Assembly: GCA_031629035.1 (NCBI GenBank)
Contig: JAVLUG010000001.1
Span: 1 to 64,000, forward strand
Direction: 5' to 3'
From: MVYY01 sp012517575
Lineage (GTDB): Bacteria > Bacteroidota > Bacteroidia > Bacteroidales > Paludibacteraceae
DNA: 64,000 bases
In this document: positions 53,549 through 62,870 of the stretch, piece by piece
Layout: each line of letters begins with the position of its first letter
Numbering within the stretch: position 1 is the first letter of the stretch
Notes under the pieces: generated by a model
Seen by the model: only the letters and a program-made list of their open reading frames with translations
What the model was told of the DNA's origin: nothing
The model's database searches: none
Program-made: the position numbers and the translations under genes

Positions 53549-54406
53549 TTAAAAAGGTTTGTTGTTTGGATTTGAAAAAATTTCTCTGATACGCTGCCGA
53601 TTTTTCAAAACGGTGTTAAATAACAGTTCAATATCCAGTTTGCTTTCTTCACCGGTTTTGTTGATGCTTACTTGATCGAAACCTCGCAGATTTTCTTCTG
53701 AGTAAAGAACTTCTTCTCCCTTAAAATTTTCTTTTCCGTAACTGAAAAGCAATTTTTCGGTAATGTTTTCGCACAGTTCGTTGAAAACTATTTGATGCGC
53801 GTCCATGATGATAATGCTGTCGATCAGGCTGTCCAAATCTCGAACCTGATGAGTAGAAATTAGCATAATGCGTTCATCTTCTAATGCAGAAGCCGTCATT
53901 TTTCTGAATTGGGCTTTTGATGGAATATCCAAACCGTTGGTCGGTTCGTCGAGCAATACTATTTTGGTATTGGTTGCCAGTCCGAAAGCCATAAAAACTT
54001 TTTTCTTTTGTCCGTACGACAGCTTGTTGATTTGCGATTTTCCGGAATTAATCTCAAATTCCTGCAAATAATTTTGAAATTGTTCATGGCTGAAATTTGG
54101 GTAGAAGGGCGCATAAACTTTTTCGTAGTTTTCAATACTTAAAGTTATGGGGGGCAATTCTTCCGGCAGGAAAAATATCTCACGCAACATTTCGGGCTGA
54201 CGTTTCTGAGGTTCAAGTCCGAGAACTTCGATTTTCCCCTTTTGTGGAAAAATCATGCCTGAAATCATTTTCAACAAAGTGCTTTTGCCTTCTCCGTTTT
54301 TTCCCAATATGCCATGAATGTGGCCGGGAGAAAGAGACAAATCCAAGCCGGCAAACAGTTTTGAATTGCGGCTGTAATTGAATTCGACATTTTTAATTTG
54401 AATCAT
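53549..54406 (-). CDS. ABC transporter ATP-binding protein
   Basis: A 285-aa ATPase. Walker A is ILGKNGEGKSTLLKM (about 33-47), the signature LSYGQKKKVFMAFGLA (about 128-143), Walker B KIVLLDEPTNGLD (about 148-160), and the H-loop LISTHQVRDLDSLID. It is the first gene of the operon ATPase-permease-GntR-small membrane protein, with a promoter and a palindromic operator immediately upstream. Confidence 0.9.
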   Translation of the reverse strand: MIQIKNVEFNYSRNSKLFAGLDLSLSPGHIHGILGKNGEGKSTLLKMISGMIFPQKGKIEVLGLEPQKRQPEMLREIFFLPEELPPITLSIENYEKVYAPFYPNFSHEQFQNYLQEFEINSGKSQINKLSYGQKKKVFMAFGLATNTKIVLLDEPTNGLDIPSKAQFRKMTASALEDERIMLISTHQVRDLDSLIDSIIIMDAHQIVFNELCENITEKLLFSYGKENFKGEEVLYSEENLRGFDQVSINKTGEESKLDIELLFNTVLKNRQRIREIFSNPNNKPF

Positions 54407-54426
54407 AATAAATTGTTTATTGGATT

Positions 54427-54459
54427 AGTGTAATAGTTTAGTAGTACACTGCAAAGGTA
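54427..54459 (-). promoter_or_regulatory. promoter and GntR/YtrA-type operator of the ABC operon
   Basis: The -7 box is TACCTTTG on the - strand (54452-54459), 46 bases before the ATPase start. Just downstream in the transcript direction lies an inverted repeat, AGTGTAnTA-N6-TAnTACACT (54427-54450). A repressor bound there would cover the transcription start. It fits binding by the GntR protein of the same operon. Confidence 0.7.
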
Positions 54460-54657
54460 ATATCATTTTTCTTGAATTGACCATATAAAGCAGTTAAATT
54501 TTGTTAATTGCAAACTTTTTTTTGTAACAAAATGATTGTCAGTAAATAATAATTGGAAGGATAAAATAGAAAATAATAAATTGCAGAAAAATTTTATATT
54601 TCTCAAGCAATAGGAGTGTCCATGAGCAAGAAAAATTTGTTTGGGAAAGAATTTGTT

Positions 54658-55365
54658 CTATCTCAATTTGAATCGATACAATAATTTTACATGTTTCTTT
54701 TTTTGATACCAGTCATTGAAAACCAATTCCAGTTCTTCTACAGAAAAAGAGCCAATATCAACGTTTCTGTACTGTTCGATTATTTTTAAGAATTCTTCCT
54801 TATTTTTTAATTGCTTTCTTAATCTTAGAACAGTTGAATGAGCAGCCTGAATTTTATACCTTGTATCAAAAGATTGCTGCAAATTTGAATGTTTAAAGTT
54901 ATTTCTGAGATGAAAGCGGATTTGGTTAAGCACATTATTTTGAGGGAATCCTTGTATCATTATACAGGAAGGCGAAGCGGTAATACCTTTAAATTCTATT
55001 TTAAATTTAGGCAATCCGTCAATGCTTTTTTGAATCAGATTTATATATTCGTTAATGTTTATTTGATGAAGGCTAAAACCTTTATGACAAAGGATTATCG
55101 ACATTATGGTTATGTGTATGTCCGAACTGGGATAATAATATTGTAATGGTTCAATTTGTTTAAATTGATTCAGTAATTTTTGAATTTTCATTTTAATCTT
55201 TTTATCTGGTCTGATTAATAGCGTTATTCCGAATCTGTTGTCAACGGGAGCATCAATCAATTCATCTGGCTCGTATTCATCAGACTGAATTTTTCGGACG
55301 GCATCTCTGTAGAGTTCGTCGTAATGATCAAACAAGTTCATTTCGTCTTTAAGAAGTAAATTCAA
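54658..55365 (-). CDS. 2H phosphoesterase (2'-5' RNA ligase / LigT-like)
   Basis: A 235-aa cytoplasmic protein with the two H-x-T/S-x motifs of the 2H family: H84-I-T86 in SSDIHITIMS and H176-S-T178 in AAHSTVLRLRK, about 92 residues apart as usual. Enzymes of this family open 2',3'-cyclic phosphates or join 2'-5' linkages in RNA. Two start codons are possible (M1 and M9). Physiological substrate not predictable. It is a single gene. Confidence 0.82.
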   Translation of the reverse strand: MNLLLKDEMNLFDHYDELYRDAVRKIQSDEYEPDELIDAPVDNRFGITLLIRPDKKIKMKIQKLLNQFKQIEPLQYYYPSSDIHITIMSIILCHKGFSLHQININEYINLIQKSIDGLPKFKIEFKGITASPSCIMIQGFPQNNVLNQIRFHLRNNFKHSNLQQSFDTRYKIQAAHSTVLRLRKQLKNKEEFLKIIEQYRNVDIGSFSVEELELVFNDWYQKKKHVKLLYRFKLR

Positions 55366-55563
55366 TAAATTTATTCAAAATTTTTTTGACACTAAAAATA
55401 CAAAATTTTCAAACATGTGAATGTCGAAAGATAATAAAATAGTTTTGGATGAGCTGGAAAATTTACAAGTTTGATTTTCAGTTTGTTTCAAAGAAAATGG
55501 CTAAAAACTGGATTTTTAACAAAATTTTTTGGTCGAAAGGGTATCAAATTGAGAATAATGTTT

Positions 55564-55571
55564 TATATTTG
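55564..55571 (+). promoter_or_regulatory. -7 box of the structured RNA
   Basis: TATATTTG, an exact TAnnTTTG, ends 9 bases before the first base of the closing stem (55581). No ORF follows; the transcript would be non-coding. Confidence 0.65.
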
Positions 55572-55578
55572 CATTAAA

Positions 55579-55778
55579 GAAAAACGAGCCGCATTGTTTA
55601 GAGACTGGAAAACTCATCAGTAAAGAATTCAAACCGAGAAAAGTCTGACTTTCAATGGCGGGCTGCGCCTTCGGGTATTCGTCAGCAATGACGGACGGCA
55701 GATTACAAAGAAAGTCAACGTCTCAAATCCTATTTAATAGGAGTTTTCTCACAACAAACAGTGCGGTTTTCGTTTTTT
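55579..55778 (+). ncRNA. structured non-coding RNA, 6S-like candidate
   Basis: About 200 bases with GC-rich folds in an AT-rich gap. The ends pair over a long interrupted stem: 55581-55587 with 55770-55776, CCGCA (55589) with TGCGG (55762), TGTTT (55595) with AAACA (55756), and GAAAACTC (55608) with GAGTTTTC (55741). An inner stem TGACTTTC/GAAAGTCA encloses two small hairpins, one closed by a TTCG loop and one by a GCAA loop (CGTCA-GCAA-TGACG). The 3' end is a T run. The long closing stem with an internal bubble is what 6S RNAs show, and Bacteroidota have a 6S-type RNA (6S-Flavo); I cannot test that match here. It converges on the 3' end of mfd. Confidence 0.68.
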
Positions 55779-55791
55779 CTTACTTCTTTAT

Positions 55792-58700
55792 TTACACCGC
55801 CTTTAGCTGTTTTGCAGTCTCCAAATTACGATTGATTTCCAAAAGAATTTCCCACGCTTTTTCTACCGATGTTACTTTTAGGAAGATAATAGACCGTCGA
55901 CCGTTTTTTTCGCGGAGTTGACATTGATGTGGATGGGAGGCGGCATATCTCAGTATTTCGCCAAAAGTATCGGATTGGTAATAATGAGATTTTTGATTTG
56001 AAACGAGATAAGCTGTCATTTGTTGGTTTTTCAAAACCATTTTTTCGATACCCAAATTTATGGCCAGCCATCGCAGCCGTACCATCAAAATGAGACTTTT
56101 TCCCTGAGGTGGAATTTTACCGAAGCGGTCTTCGATTTCCTTTTCAAAAGCTGTCAACTGGTTTTCGTTTTCAATGCTGTCGAGTTGTCGGTACAGATTG
56201 ATTCGTTCAGAAACATTTTCGACATAATCGGAAGGGAACAATAATTCCAAATCAGAATCTATCTGACAATCGGTTACATAAGCGCTGGCAGTTGAGGTTT
56301 TTTCTTCCACTTCGGCATACAAGTCAGCAAATTCTTCGTCTTTCAGTTCCTGAACAGCTTCGTTAAGCACTTTCTGATAAGTTTCGTAACCGAGGTCGGC
56401 AATAAATCCGCTTTGCTCTGCTCCCAACAGATTGCCTGCGCCCCGAATATCCAAATCCTGCATGGCAATGTTGAATCCGCTTCCTAAATCGGCAAAAGTT
56501 TCAATGGCTTCGAGCCGATGTCGGGCTTCGGTAGTCAGCAATTGAAATTCGGGTGTCAGTAGATAACAGAAAGCTTTTCGATTGCTGCGGCCTACTCTTC
56601 CTCTTAACTGATGCAAATCGCTCAATCCGAAAGTATGGGCATTGTTGATAATAATGGTATTGACATTCGGAATATCGATACCCGATTCGATAATTGTAGT
56701 GGCTACCAATACATCATAGTCGTAGTTGATGAAATCGACAATCACTTCTTCCAACTCATCGGGTGGCATTTGACCATGACCCACAGCAACACGACAACCT
56801 GGAACAAGCCTTTTTATCGTGGCCTGAATGGCATAAATATTCTGAATGCGGTTGTGTACAAAAAATACCTGGCCGTTTCTATTCATTTCCAGCTGAATGG
56901 CTTCACGAATTACATCTTCGTCGAAACGGTGAATTTCGGTTTGCACTGGATAACGATTGGGTGGGGGAGTTGAAATGATGGACAAATCTCTGGCTCCCAT
57001 CAGTGAAAATTGCAAAGTTCGGGGAATGGGGGTGGCAGTCATGGTTAATGTATCTACATTCACTTTCATTTGTTTCAGTTTTTCTTTCACTGCTACGCCA
57101 AATTTCTGTTCCTCGTCAATTATGAGCAATCCAAGATCTTTGAATTTTACCGATTTGCCAATTAGTTTATGTGTTCCAATGATGATATCTATTTCGCCTT
57201 TGGCCAAGCGTTCGAGAATTTCCTTTGTTTCTTTTGCAGAACGTGCTCTGGTAAGATAATCTACATTACAGGGAAAATCCTGCAGTCGTTCTTTGAAGGT
57301 ATGGTAATGTTGTACAGCGAGCACAGTGGTGGGAACCAGTACAGCAACTTGTTTGTTGTCGGCCACAGCTTTAAAAGCAGCCCTGATGGCTACTTCTGTT
57401 TTACCGAAACCTACATCGCCACAAATGAGCCGGTCCATAGGCAAAGTCGATTCCATATCTTTTTTTATTTCTACCGTAGCTTTGGTCTGATCAGGCGTAT
57501 CTTCGTAAATAAACGAAGCCTCCAGTTCCTGTTGTAAATAGGTGTCGGGCGAGAATCGAAATCCTTCTTCTGCTTTACGTTGGGCATAAAGTTTTATCAA
57601 TTCGCGTGCAATATCTTTGACTTTAGACTTTGTCCGTTCTTTCAAGCGTTCCCAAGCTCCGGAACCTAATTTGTTGATGTGAGGCGAGTCTCCTTCTTTT
57701 CCTTTATATTTTGATATGCGATGCAGGGAATGAATGCTGACAAAAAGGATATCGTCATCCTTGTAAATTAGTTTTACCATTTCCTGCATTTTTCCGTTCA
57801 CTTCGGTCCGTACCAGCCCGCCGAATACTCCGATACCATGATCAACATGTACCATATAATCGCCAATTTTAAGCTGGTTAAGTTCCTTTAAGGTCATCAC
57901 CACTTTTCCCTGACGCGTTTTATCGGTGCTAAGCTGGTACTTGTGGAAGCGGTCAAAAATCTGATGATCGGTATAGCACAAAAGAGAAAGGTCATGATCG
58001 ATAAAACCTTCATGAAGAGTAGACTTTATCGGTTGAAAAGGAATTTTGTCGCCGCGATCTTCAAAAATGGCGGCAATGCGATCGGTTTGTTTCACACTGT
58101 CGCTCATGATGTAAATGCGGTATCCTTCTTCGATTTTCTTTTTTAAATGATCGCTGATCAAGTCGAAGTTTTTATGAAAAACAGGTTGAGGAGAAGTGTT
58201 GAAAACAATCTGGGTTGAAGGTTTGAAAAAATTTTTCCCGATTCCCCAGTCTATTTTTCTGAACGAATCAATCAACTCCAACCATTGGTCACCGGTAATC
58301 AGTGTTTTATGAAGATGAGGCGTTTCATGTCCTTCGGAATTTGCTTTAACCAAAAATTCATCATAAAGTTGGTTAATGCGTTCGTGGACGTAACTTGGTT
58401 GTGTGAAACTCAGCAGAGTATTTTGAGGAATAAATTCAAAGAAGGAAACATGTGGCAATTTACTGTCTCGATGTAAATCGGGTACAATTTCAATTTCATT
58501 TTTTTCTTCTTTGGATAGTTGGGTTTCGATATCGAAAACTCGAATGGATTCTATTTCGTCCCCAAAAAAGTCGCAACGGTAGGGGAGTTCATAGGCAAAG
58601 GAAAAAATATCCACAATTCCCCCTCTAATCGAGAACTGTCCAGGTTCATAAACAAAATCAACGCGTTGAAAACCAAAGTCGAAAAGCATTTCGTTAATAA

Positions 58701-59163
58701 AATCGATACTTATATTTTCTCCTACACGAAGTTTCAAAGTTTTTTGTCGCATACTTTGAAGCGAAACAATTTTTTGCATCACCGCTTCGGGATAAGAAAC
58801 AATAATGCATGGCTGAGGATTATTGGCAAGGCGATTCAGAACTTCAGTTCTTAAAATATCGTTGGCAGCATCCAGTTGCGACAGCTTTATAGCTCTTTTA
58901 AAGGAAGAAGGGAAAAAATAAATTTCGTTTTCAGACAGCAACAGTTTGAGATCGTTGTAGATATAACCTGCTTCGTCGGCATCATTCATGATAATAAGAT
59001 GGTGTTGAGGAACGGCTTTGAACAGCGAAGAAAAAACGAGAGCAGATGATGACCCGCTCAAACCGGAAATTTTTAAATTCTGTTCGAGTGAATTTGCCCA
59101 GTCTTTCAGCCGCAGCAGATGCGGATGTTGAGCATAAAGTTGTTGAAAATCAGAGATATTCAA
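55792..59163 (-). CDS. mfd: transcription-repair coupling factor
   Basis: A 1123-aa cytoplasmic ATPase that removes stalled RNA polymerase from DNA lesions and recruits UvrA. The UvrB-like N-terminal region, the polymerase-interacting domain (GDYMVHVDHGIGVFGGLV near 455-472), the RecG-like helicase motor with Walker A GDVGFGKTEVA and the DEEQ box (LLIIDEEQKFGV), motif TMTATPIPRTL, and the C-terminal TRCF domain are all present. Length is normal for the family. It follows the guanine deaminase gene by 41 bp on the same strand. Confidence 0.95.
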   Translation of the reverse strand: MNISDFQQLYAQHPHLLRLKDWANSLEQNLKISGLSGSSSALVFSSLFKAVPQHHLIIMNDADEAGYIYNDLKLLLSENEIYFFPSSFKRAIKLSQLDAANDILRTEVLNRLANNPQPCIIVSYPEAVMQKIVSLQSMRQKTLKLRVGENISIDFINEMLFDFGFQRVDFVYEPGQFSIRGGIVDIFSFAYELPYRCDFFGDEIESIRVFDIETQLSKEEKNEIEIVPDLHRDSKLPHVSFFEFIPQNTLLSFTQPSYVHERINQLYDEFLVKANSEGHETPHLHKTLITGDQWLELIDSFRKIDWGIGKNFFKPSTQIVFNTSPQPVFHKNFDLISDHLKKKIEEGYRIYIMSDSVKQTDRIAAIFEDRGDKIPFQPIKSTLHEGFIDHDLSLLCYTDHQIFDRFHKYQLSTDKTRQGKVVMTLKELNQLKIGDYMVHVDHGIGVFGGLVRTEVNGKMQEMVKLIYKDDDILFVSIHSLHRISKYKGKEGDSPHINKLGSGAWERLKERTKSKVKDIARELIKLYAQRKAEEGFRFSPDTYLQQELEASFIYEDTPDQTKATVEIKKDMESTLPMDRLICGDVGFGKTEVAIRAAFKAVADNKQVAVLVPTTVLAVQHYHTFKERLQDFPCNVDYLTRARSAKETKEILERLAKGEIDIIIGTHKLIGKSVKFKDLGLLIIDEEQKFGVAVKEKLKQMKVNVDTLTMTATPIPRTLQFSLMGARDLSIISTPPPNRYPVQTEIHRFDEDVIREAIQLEMNRNGQVFFVHNRIQNIYAIQATIKRLVPGCRVAVGHGQMPPDELEEVIVDFINYDYDVLVATTIIESGIDIPNVNTIIINNAHTFGLSDLHQLRGRVGRSNRKAFCYLLTPEFQLLTTEARHRLEAIETFADLGSGFNIAMQDLDIRGAGNLLGAEQSGFIADLGYETYQKVLNEAVQELKDEEFADLYAEVEEKTSTASAYVTDCQIDSDLELLFPSDYVENVSERINLYRQLDSIENENQLTAFEKEIEDRFGKIPPQGKSLILMVRLRWLAINLGIEKMVLKNQQMTAYLVSNQKSHYYQSDTFGEILRYAASHPHQCQLREKNGRRSIIFLKVTSVEKAWEILLEINRNLETAKQLKAV

Positions 59164-59204
59164 TATGTAAATTTAACTATTAAATGTTTTAGTAAAAGCA
59201 ATAT

Positions 59205-59675
59205 TCAGTATTCTGTTTTATTTGTTGTATTTTTCCATGTTTCAAATGCTGCAATGGCCTCCTCTCGGAGCAGTTGCTGCAATTTTAATTTTCGGTCTTC
59301 AGGCTTCAGATTTATTTCTTCGTAGATAAAAGAATCATCAAATCCTGCATTTTGAGCATCGACTTTGGTGTTGGCAAAATACATTTTGTCGATATGAGCC
59401 CAATAAATAGCGCCCAGACACATGGGGCAAGGCTCGCAGGAAGTGTAGATTTCGCATCCCGATAAGTCGAAATTTTTCAATTTTGCTGCTGCTTTTCTGA
59501 TAGCATTAATTTCGGCGTGTGCGGTGGGGTCGTTATTGGCTGTAACACGGTTGACTCCGGTGGCAATGATTTTCCCATCTTTTACAATAACTGCACCAAA
59601 TGGACCTCCGCCTTTTTTTATATTGTTCAGAGACAATTCAATTGCTTTACGCATGAATTTTTTTTCAATCTCCAT
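59205..59675 (-). CDS. guaD: guanine deaminase (CDA fold)
   Basis: A 156-aa zinc deaminase converting guanine to xanthine. The zinc site is H53-A-E55 (PTAHAEINAIRKAA) with C83 and C86 in TSCEPCPMCLGAIYWA. AGFDDSFIYEEI and the C-terminal ending TNKTEY closely resemble Bacillus-type GuaD, which separates it from tRNA adenosine deaminases. The start at 59675 is the first ATG, with a -7 box 52 bases upstream. Confidence 0.85.
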   Translation of the reverse strand: MEIEKKFMRKAIELSLNNIKKGGGPFGAVIVKDGKIIATGVNRVTANNDPTAHAEINAIRKAAAKLKNFDLSGCEIYTSCEPCPMCLGAIYWAHIDKMYFANTKVDAQNAGFDDSFIYEEINLKPEDRKLKLQQLLREEAIAAFETWKNTTNKTEY

Positions 59676-59726
59676 ATTTTTATCGTATTCTTCTTTATTT
59701 TATTTTGGGGTTTTTGAAACAATATG

Positions 59727-59734
59727 CAAAAATA
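59727..59734 (-). promoter_or_regulatory. candidate -7 box for guaD-mfd
   Basis: TATTTTTG on the - strand matches TAnnTTTG and is placed to start a transcript near 59720. The short gap between guaD and mfd suggests both use it. The rest of the gap 59735-60040 shows no gene. Confidence 0.45.
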
Positions 59735-60051
59735 CTAATTTTTAGTCAAATCCATGTTCTCGCTTAAGCATATCCTTTTTTGTATGGTAACCTTTCTTTT
59801 GGGTGCAGTTTATTGAGCAGAAGTTGGGTCTATTTCAATTTTTAAGAAAATTTAATAATGAAGAATTTCGGTTTTAATTTATTGTTTTGAACAATAGATT
59901 TTGAATATTTTTTAGAATTATAAAACTAATAGTGTTATTTCGTAATTAAATTAACGTTTTTACTTTTTTCTTTGTTTTTTTGGTTATTACAATTTTGTTA
60001 CATTGTTTATAACTTTTGGTTTCAATAATATGGGATATTCAAAAAATGGAA

Positions 60052-60059
60052 TATATTTG
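60052..60059 (+). promoter_or_regulatory. candidate -7 box for the TonB-dependent receptor
   Basis: TATATTTG, an exact TAnnTTTG, 44 bases before the start codon at 60104. A TTTTGG lies farther upstream than the usual -33 spacing. Confidence 0.5.
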
Positions 60060-60103
60060 CCCTGCTTATCTTAAAAAATTAAAAACTAAAAAAGAGAATT
60101 CTT

Positions 60104-62770
60104 ATGAGAAAAGTATTTTCATTTCTTTTCATGATGATGCTTGCACAGTTTGTTTTTTCGCAAGCTTCAGTTAAAGGCGTGGTAGTGGATAAAGCTACCA
60201 ATGAACCTTTGGTTGGGGTAAGTGTTCTCCAACCTGCTTTGGGAATTGGGACAACAACAACACTTGATGGAAGTTTTTCTCTTAAATTGCCGGAGGGGAA
60301 ACATGAACTCAGGTTTTCTTATGTTGGTTATTCTACAAAGAATGTTCAAGTTTCTTCAAACAACGTTAATTTGGGAGTTGTACAATTGGAGTCTGAAGCC
60401 ATTGGTTTGAACGATGTAACCGTTACTTCTTCATTGGCTATTCGTCGTAAAACACCTGTGGCTTTGTCTGTTATTGAGCCATTGGTAATTGAGGAAAAGC
60501 TGGGTACGCAGGAATTTCCCGAAATATTAAAATCTACTCCCGGTGTGTATGCAACCAAACAAGGTGGTGGTTTTGGTGATTCACGTATCAATCTGCGTGG
60601 TTTTGAATCGGCCAACATTGCCGTCATGATCAATGGAGTTCCCATGAATGATATGGAGTGGGGAGGAGTTTACTGGTCAAACTGGGCGGGATTGAGTGAT
60701 GTTACCCGTTCGATGCAGGTGCAAAGAGGACTTGGCGCTTCTAAAGTTGCGGCTCCTTCGGTGGGTGGTTCCATTAACATCGTTACTAAATCCACCGATG
60801 CTAAGAAGGGTGGTTCTTTTTCCTATTCTATGGGGAATGATGGATACAATAAAATTTCGTTTAATGTTTCCACTGGGCTTTCCGAGTCGGGCTGGGCTAT
60901 GACTTTCCTGGGAGCAAAAACTTGGGGAAATGGTTACATTCAGGGAACAGAATTTGAAAGTTACTCCTATTTTGTCAATATTTCAAAAATTATCAATATC
61001 AATCATCAAATTTCGTTCACGGCTTTTGGGGCGCCTCAATGGCACAATCAGCGATACAATGGAGACAAACTGCTGATTCCGGAATGGCAGAAGTTGAAAG
61101 ATGGCTATAAGTTTAATCCTACTTATGGTTTTGATGAAAATGGTCAGAAAAAAACAGGTAATTACAATCACTATCACAAACCTCAGTTGTCGTTGAATCA
61201 TTATTGGAACATGAATGACAAATCGAGCCTTTCTTCAGCTTTATATCTTTCCATTGGAAACGGCGGCGGTTATGGTTGGAGAGGAAATACAGGGACTTTA
61301 ATGTATGGAACCAACACGGCCACCGGTTTGTTGAATACTACTTACCGCACTTTGGATGGTTATATGGATTATGGAAAATTGCAGGCAGAAAATGCTGCCA
61401 ATCCCAATGGCTCACAAGCAGTAATAGCCGATTCGAGAAATAACCACACATGGTTGGGATTGCTTTCTACTTTCACAACCAAATTTGGACAAAATATCGA
61501 TTTTTACGGAGGACTCGATTTGCGTTACTATGCCGGAATGCACGATGCTGTACTGGTGGACTTAATGGGTGGCAAATTTTTTATCGATCCCGCCAGAGTA
61601 AATGTAAAAAACTCGGTGAATGCAGGTAATCCCGCTTATGTAAACGAAAAACTTCAGGTTGGAGACATTGTTTATCGCGACAATACGGGTTATGTGACTC
61701 AGGAAGGCGTTTTTTCGCAAGCCGAATATTCCAAAGGGAAACTAAATATGTATGTGGCCGGTTCTTTGTCAAACAGCACTTACTGGAAAATTGATCGTTT
61801 TTATTACGACAACGAAAAATCCGATTCAAAAAGTTTTTTGGGCTTTACTGCCAAAACAGGTGTCAATTATAACCTTACCGATAAACACAACGTTTTTGGC
61901 AATATCGGTTATATTTCTCGTGCTCCATTTATGTCGGGCGGTTATTTTGTAACTATTCATACCAGCAATGCCGTAAATAAAAATGCGGTCAACGAAAAAG
62001 TTTTTTCGACCGAATTGGGATACGGTTATCGCTCTAAATTTATAACGGCCAATTTGAATCTTTACCGTACCAGTTGGATGGATAAAACAATGGTTCGTTC
62101 TTTTGGCTCCAATTCCGATGATGGAGTTGTCAATCTGAAAGGCGTTAATGCTCTTCATCAAGGGATAGAAATTGATTTTGTAAGTAAGCCCATGAAGAAT
62201 CTCGAGCTGACGGGTATGTTGTCGCTTGGTGACTGGGAATGGACCAGCAACGCTACGGGATATGTATTTAATAAGGATGGCCAGCCAGTAAATGCAAGTG
62301 GCTCCACAGTGGATAAAAATGGAAATGTGATCCAAATGTTTTCGGCCGATCATGCATTTGTCAATTTGAATTTAAAAGGTGTTAAAGTGGGCAACTCGGC
62401 TCAAACCACTTTTGCTTTGGGTGCAAAATATAATTTCCTGAAAGATTTTTCTGCAGGATTGGATTATACGCATTATGCCCGCAACTATGCCAATTTTACC
62501 ATAGCGGCTAACGTTGGAACAACCAATTATACCACGCCGTGGAAAATTCCGGCAGCAGGAATTTTTGACTTTAATGCCAATTACAAGTTCAAACTTCAAG
62601 GATTTGATGCTACGTTGAATGGCGTAATCAATAATTTGCTGGATCAGGAATATATTACTGATGCTCAAGACTTGACGCCAACAACTTCTGCTTCCGACGA
62701 ATGGAAAAATACCGCAGTATTGTATGGCTTTGGAAGAACCTATTCCATCAGTCTGCGAGTTAGATTTTAA
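60104..62770 (+). CDS. TonB-dependent outer-membrane receptor (SusC/CirA type)
   Basis: An 888-aa outer-membrane active transporter. A signal peptide ends near residue 22 (VFSQA). Residues about 23-105 are a carboxypeptidase-regulatory-like domain (VKGVVVDKATNEPLVGVSVL). The plug follows with EILKSTPGVYATKQGGGFGD, INLRGFESANIAVMINGVPM and VQRGLGASKVAAPSVGGSINIVT. From about 235 on there are aromatic beta strands to a terminal F (SISLRVRF). It is not followed by a SusD-like gene but by a lipoprotein with a choice-of-anchor J domain. Substrate unknown. Confidence 0.92.
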   Translation: MRKVFSFLFMMMLAQFVFSQASVKGVVVDKATNEPLVGVSVLQPALGIGTTTTLDGSFSLKLPEGKHELRFSYVGYSTKNVQVSSNNVNLGVVQLESEAIGLNDVTVTSSLAIRRKTPVALSVIEPLVIEEKLGTQEFPEILKSTPGVYATKQGGGFGDSRINLRGFESANIAVMINGVPMNDMEWGGVYWSNWAGLSDVTRSMQVQRGLGASKVAAPSVGGSINIVTKSTDAKKGGSFSYSMGNDGYNKISFNVSTGLSESGWAMTFLGAKTWGNGYIQGTEFESYSYFVNISKIININHQISFTAFGAPQWHNQRYNGDKLLIPEWQKLKDGYKFNPTYGFDENGQKKTGNYNHYHKPQLSLNHYWNMNDKSSLSSALYLSIGNGGGYGWRGNTGTLMYGTNTATGLLNTTYRTLDGYMDYGKLQAENAANPNGSQAVIADSRNNHTWLGLLSTFTTKFGQNIDFYGGLDLRYYAGMHDAVLVDLMGGKFFIDPARVNVKNSVNAGNPAYVNEKLQVGDIVYRDNTGYVTQEGVFSQAEYSKGKLNMYVAGSLSNSTYWKIDRFYYDNEKSDSKSFLGFTAKTGVNYNLTDKHNVFGNIGYISRAPFMSGGYFVTIHTSNAVNKNAVNEKVFSTELGYGYRSKFITANLNLYRTSWMDKTMVRSFGSNSDDGVVNLKGVNALHQGIEIDFVSKPMKNLELTGMLSLGDWEWTSNATGYVFNKDGQPVNASGSTVDKNGNVIQMFSADHAFVNLNLKGVKVGNSAQTTFALGAKYNFLKDFSAGLDYTHYARNYANFTIAANVGTTNYTTPWKIPAAGIFDFNANYKFKLQGFDATLNGVINNLLDQEYITDAQDLTPTTSASDEWKNTAVLYGFGRTYSISLRVRF

Positions 62771-62870
62771 GAAAAAATATTTTTAGTCATTCAGCAAAAC
62801 AACTCAAGAAATATCTGCTTTTGCGGTATTTTTTTCAACAAGTTTTACAAATAAATTAAAATTACGACAT

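Noticed and set aside
62771..62870. Terminator between the TonB-dependent receptor and the lipoprotein gene
   Set aside because: Only a weak, poorly paired stem is present before the T run; read-through is more likely.
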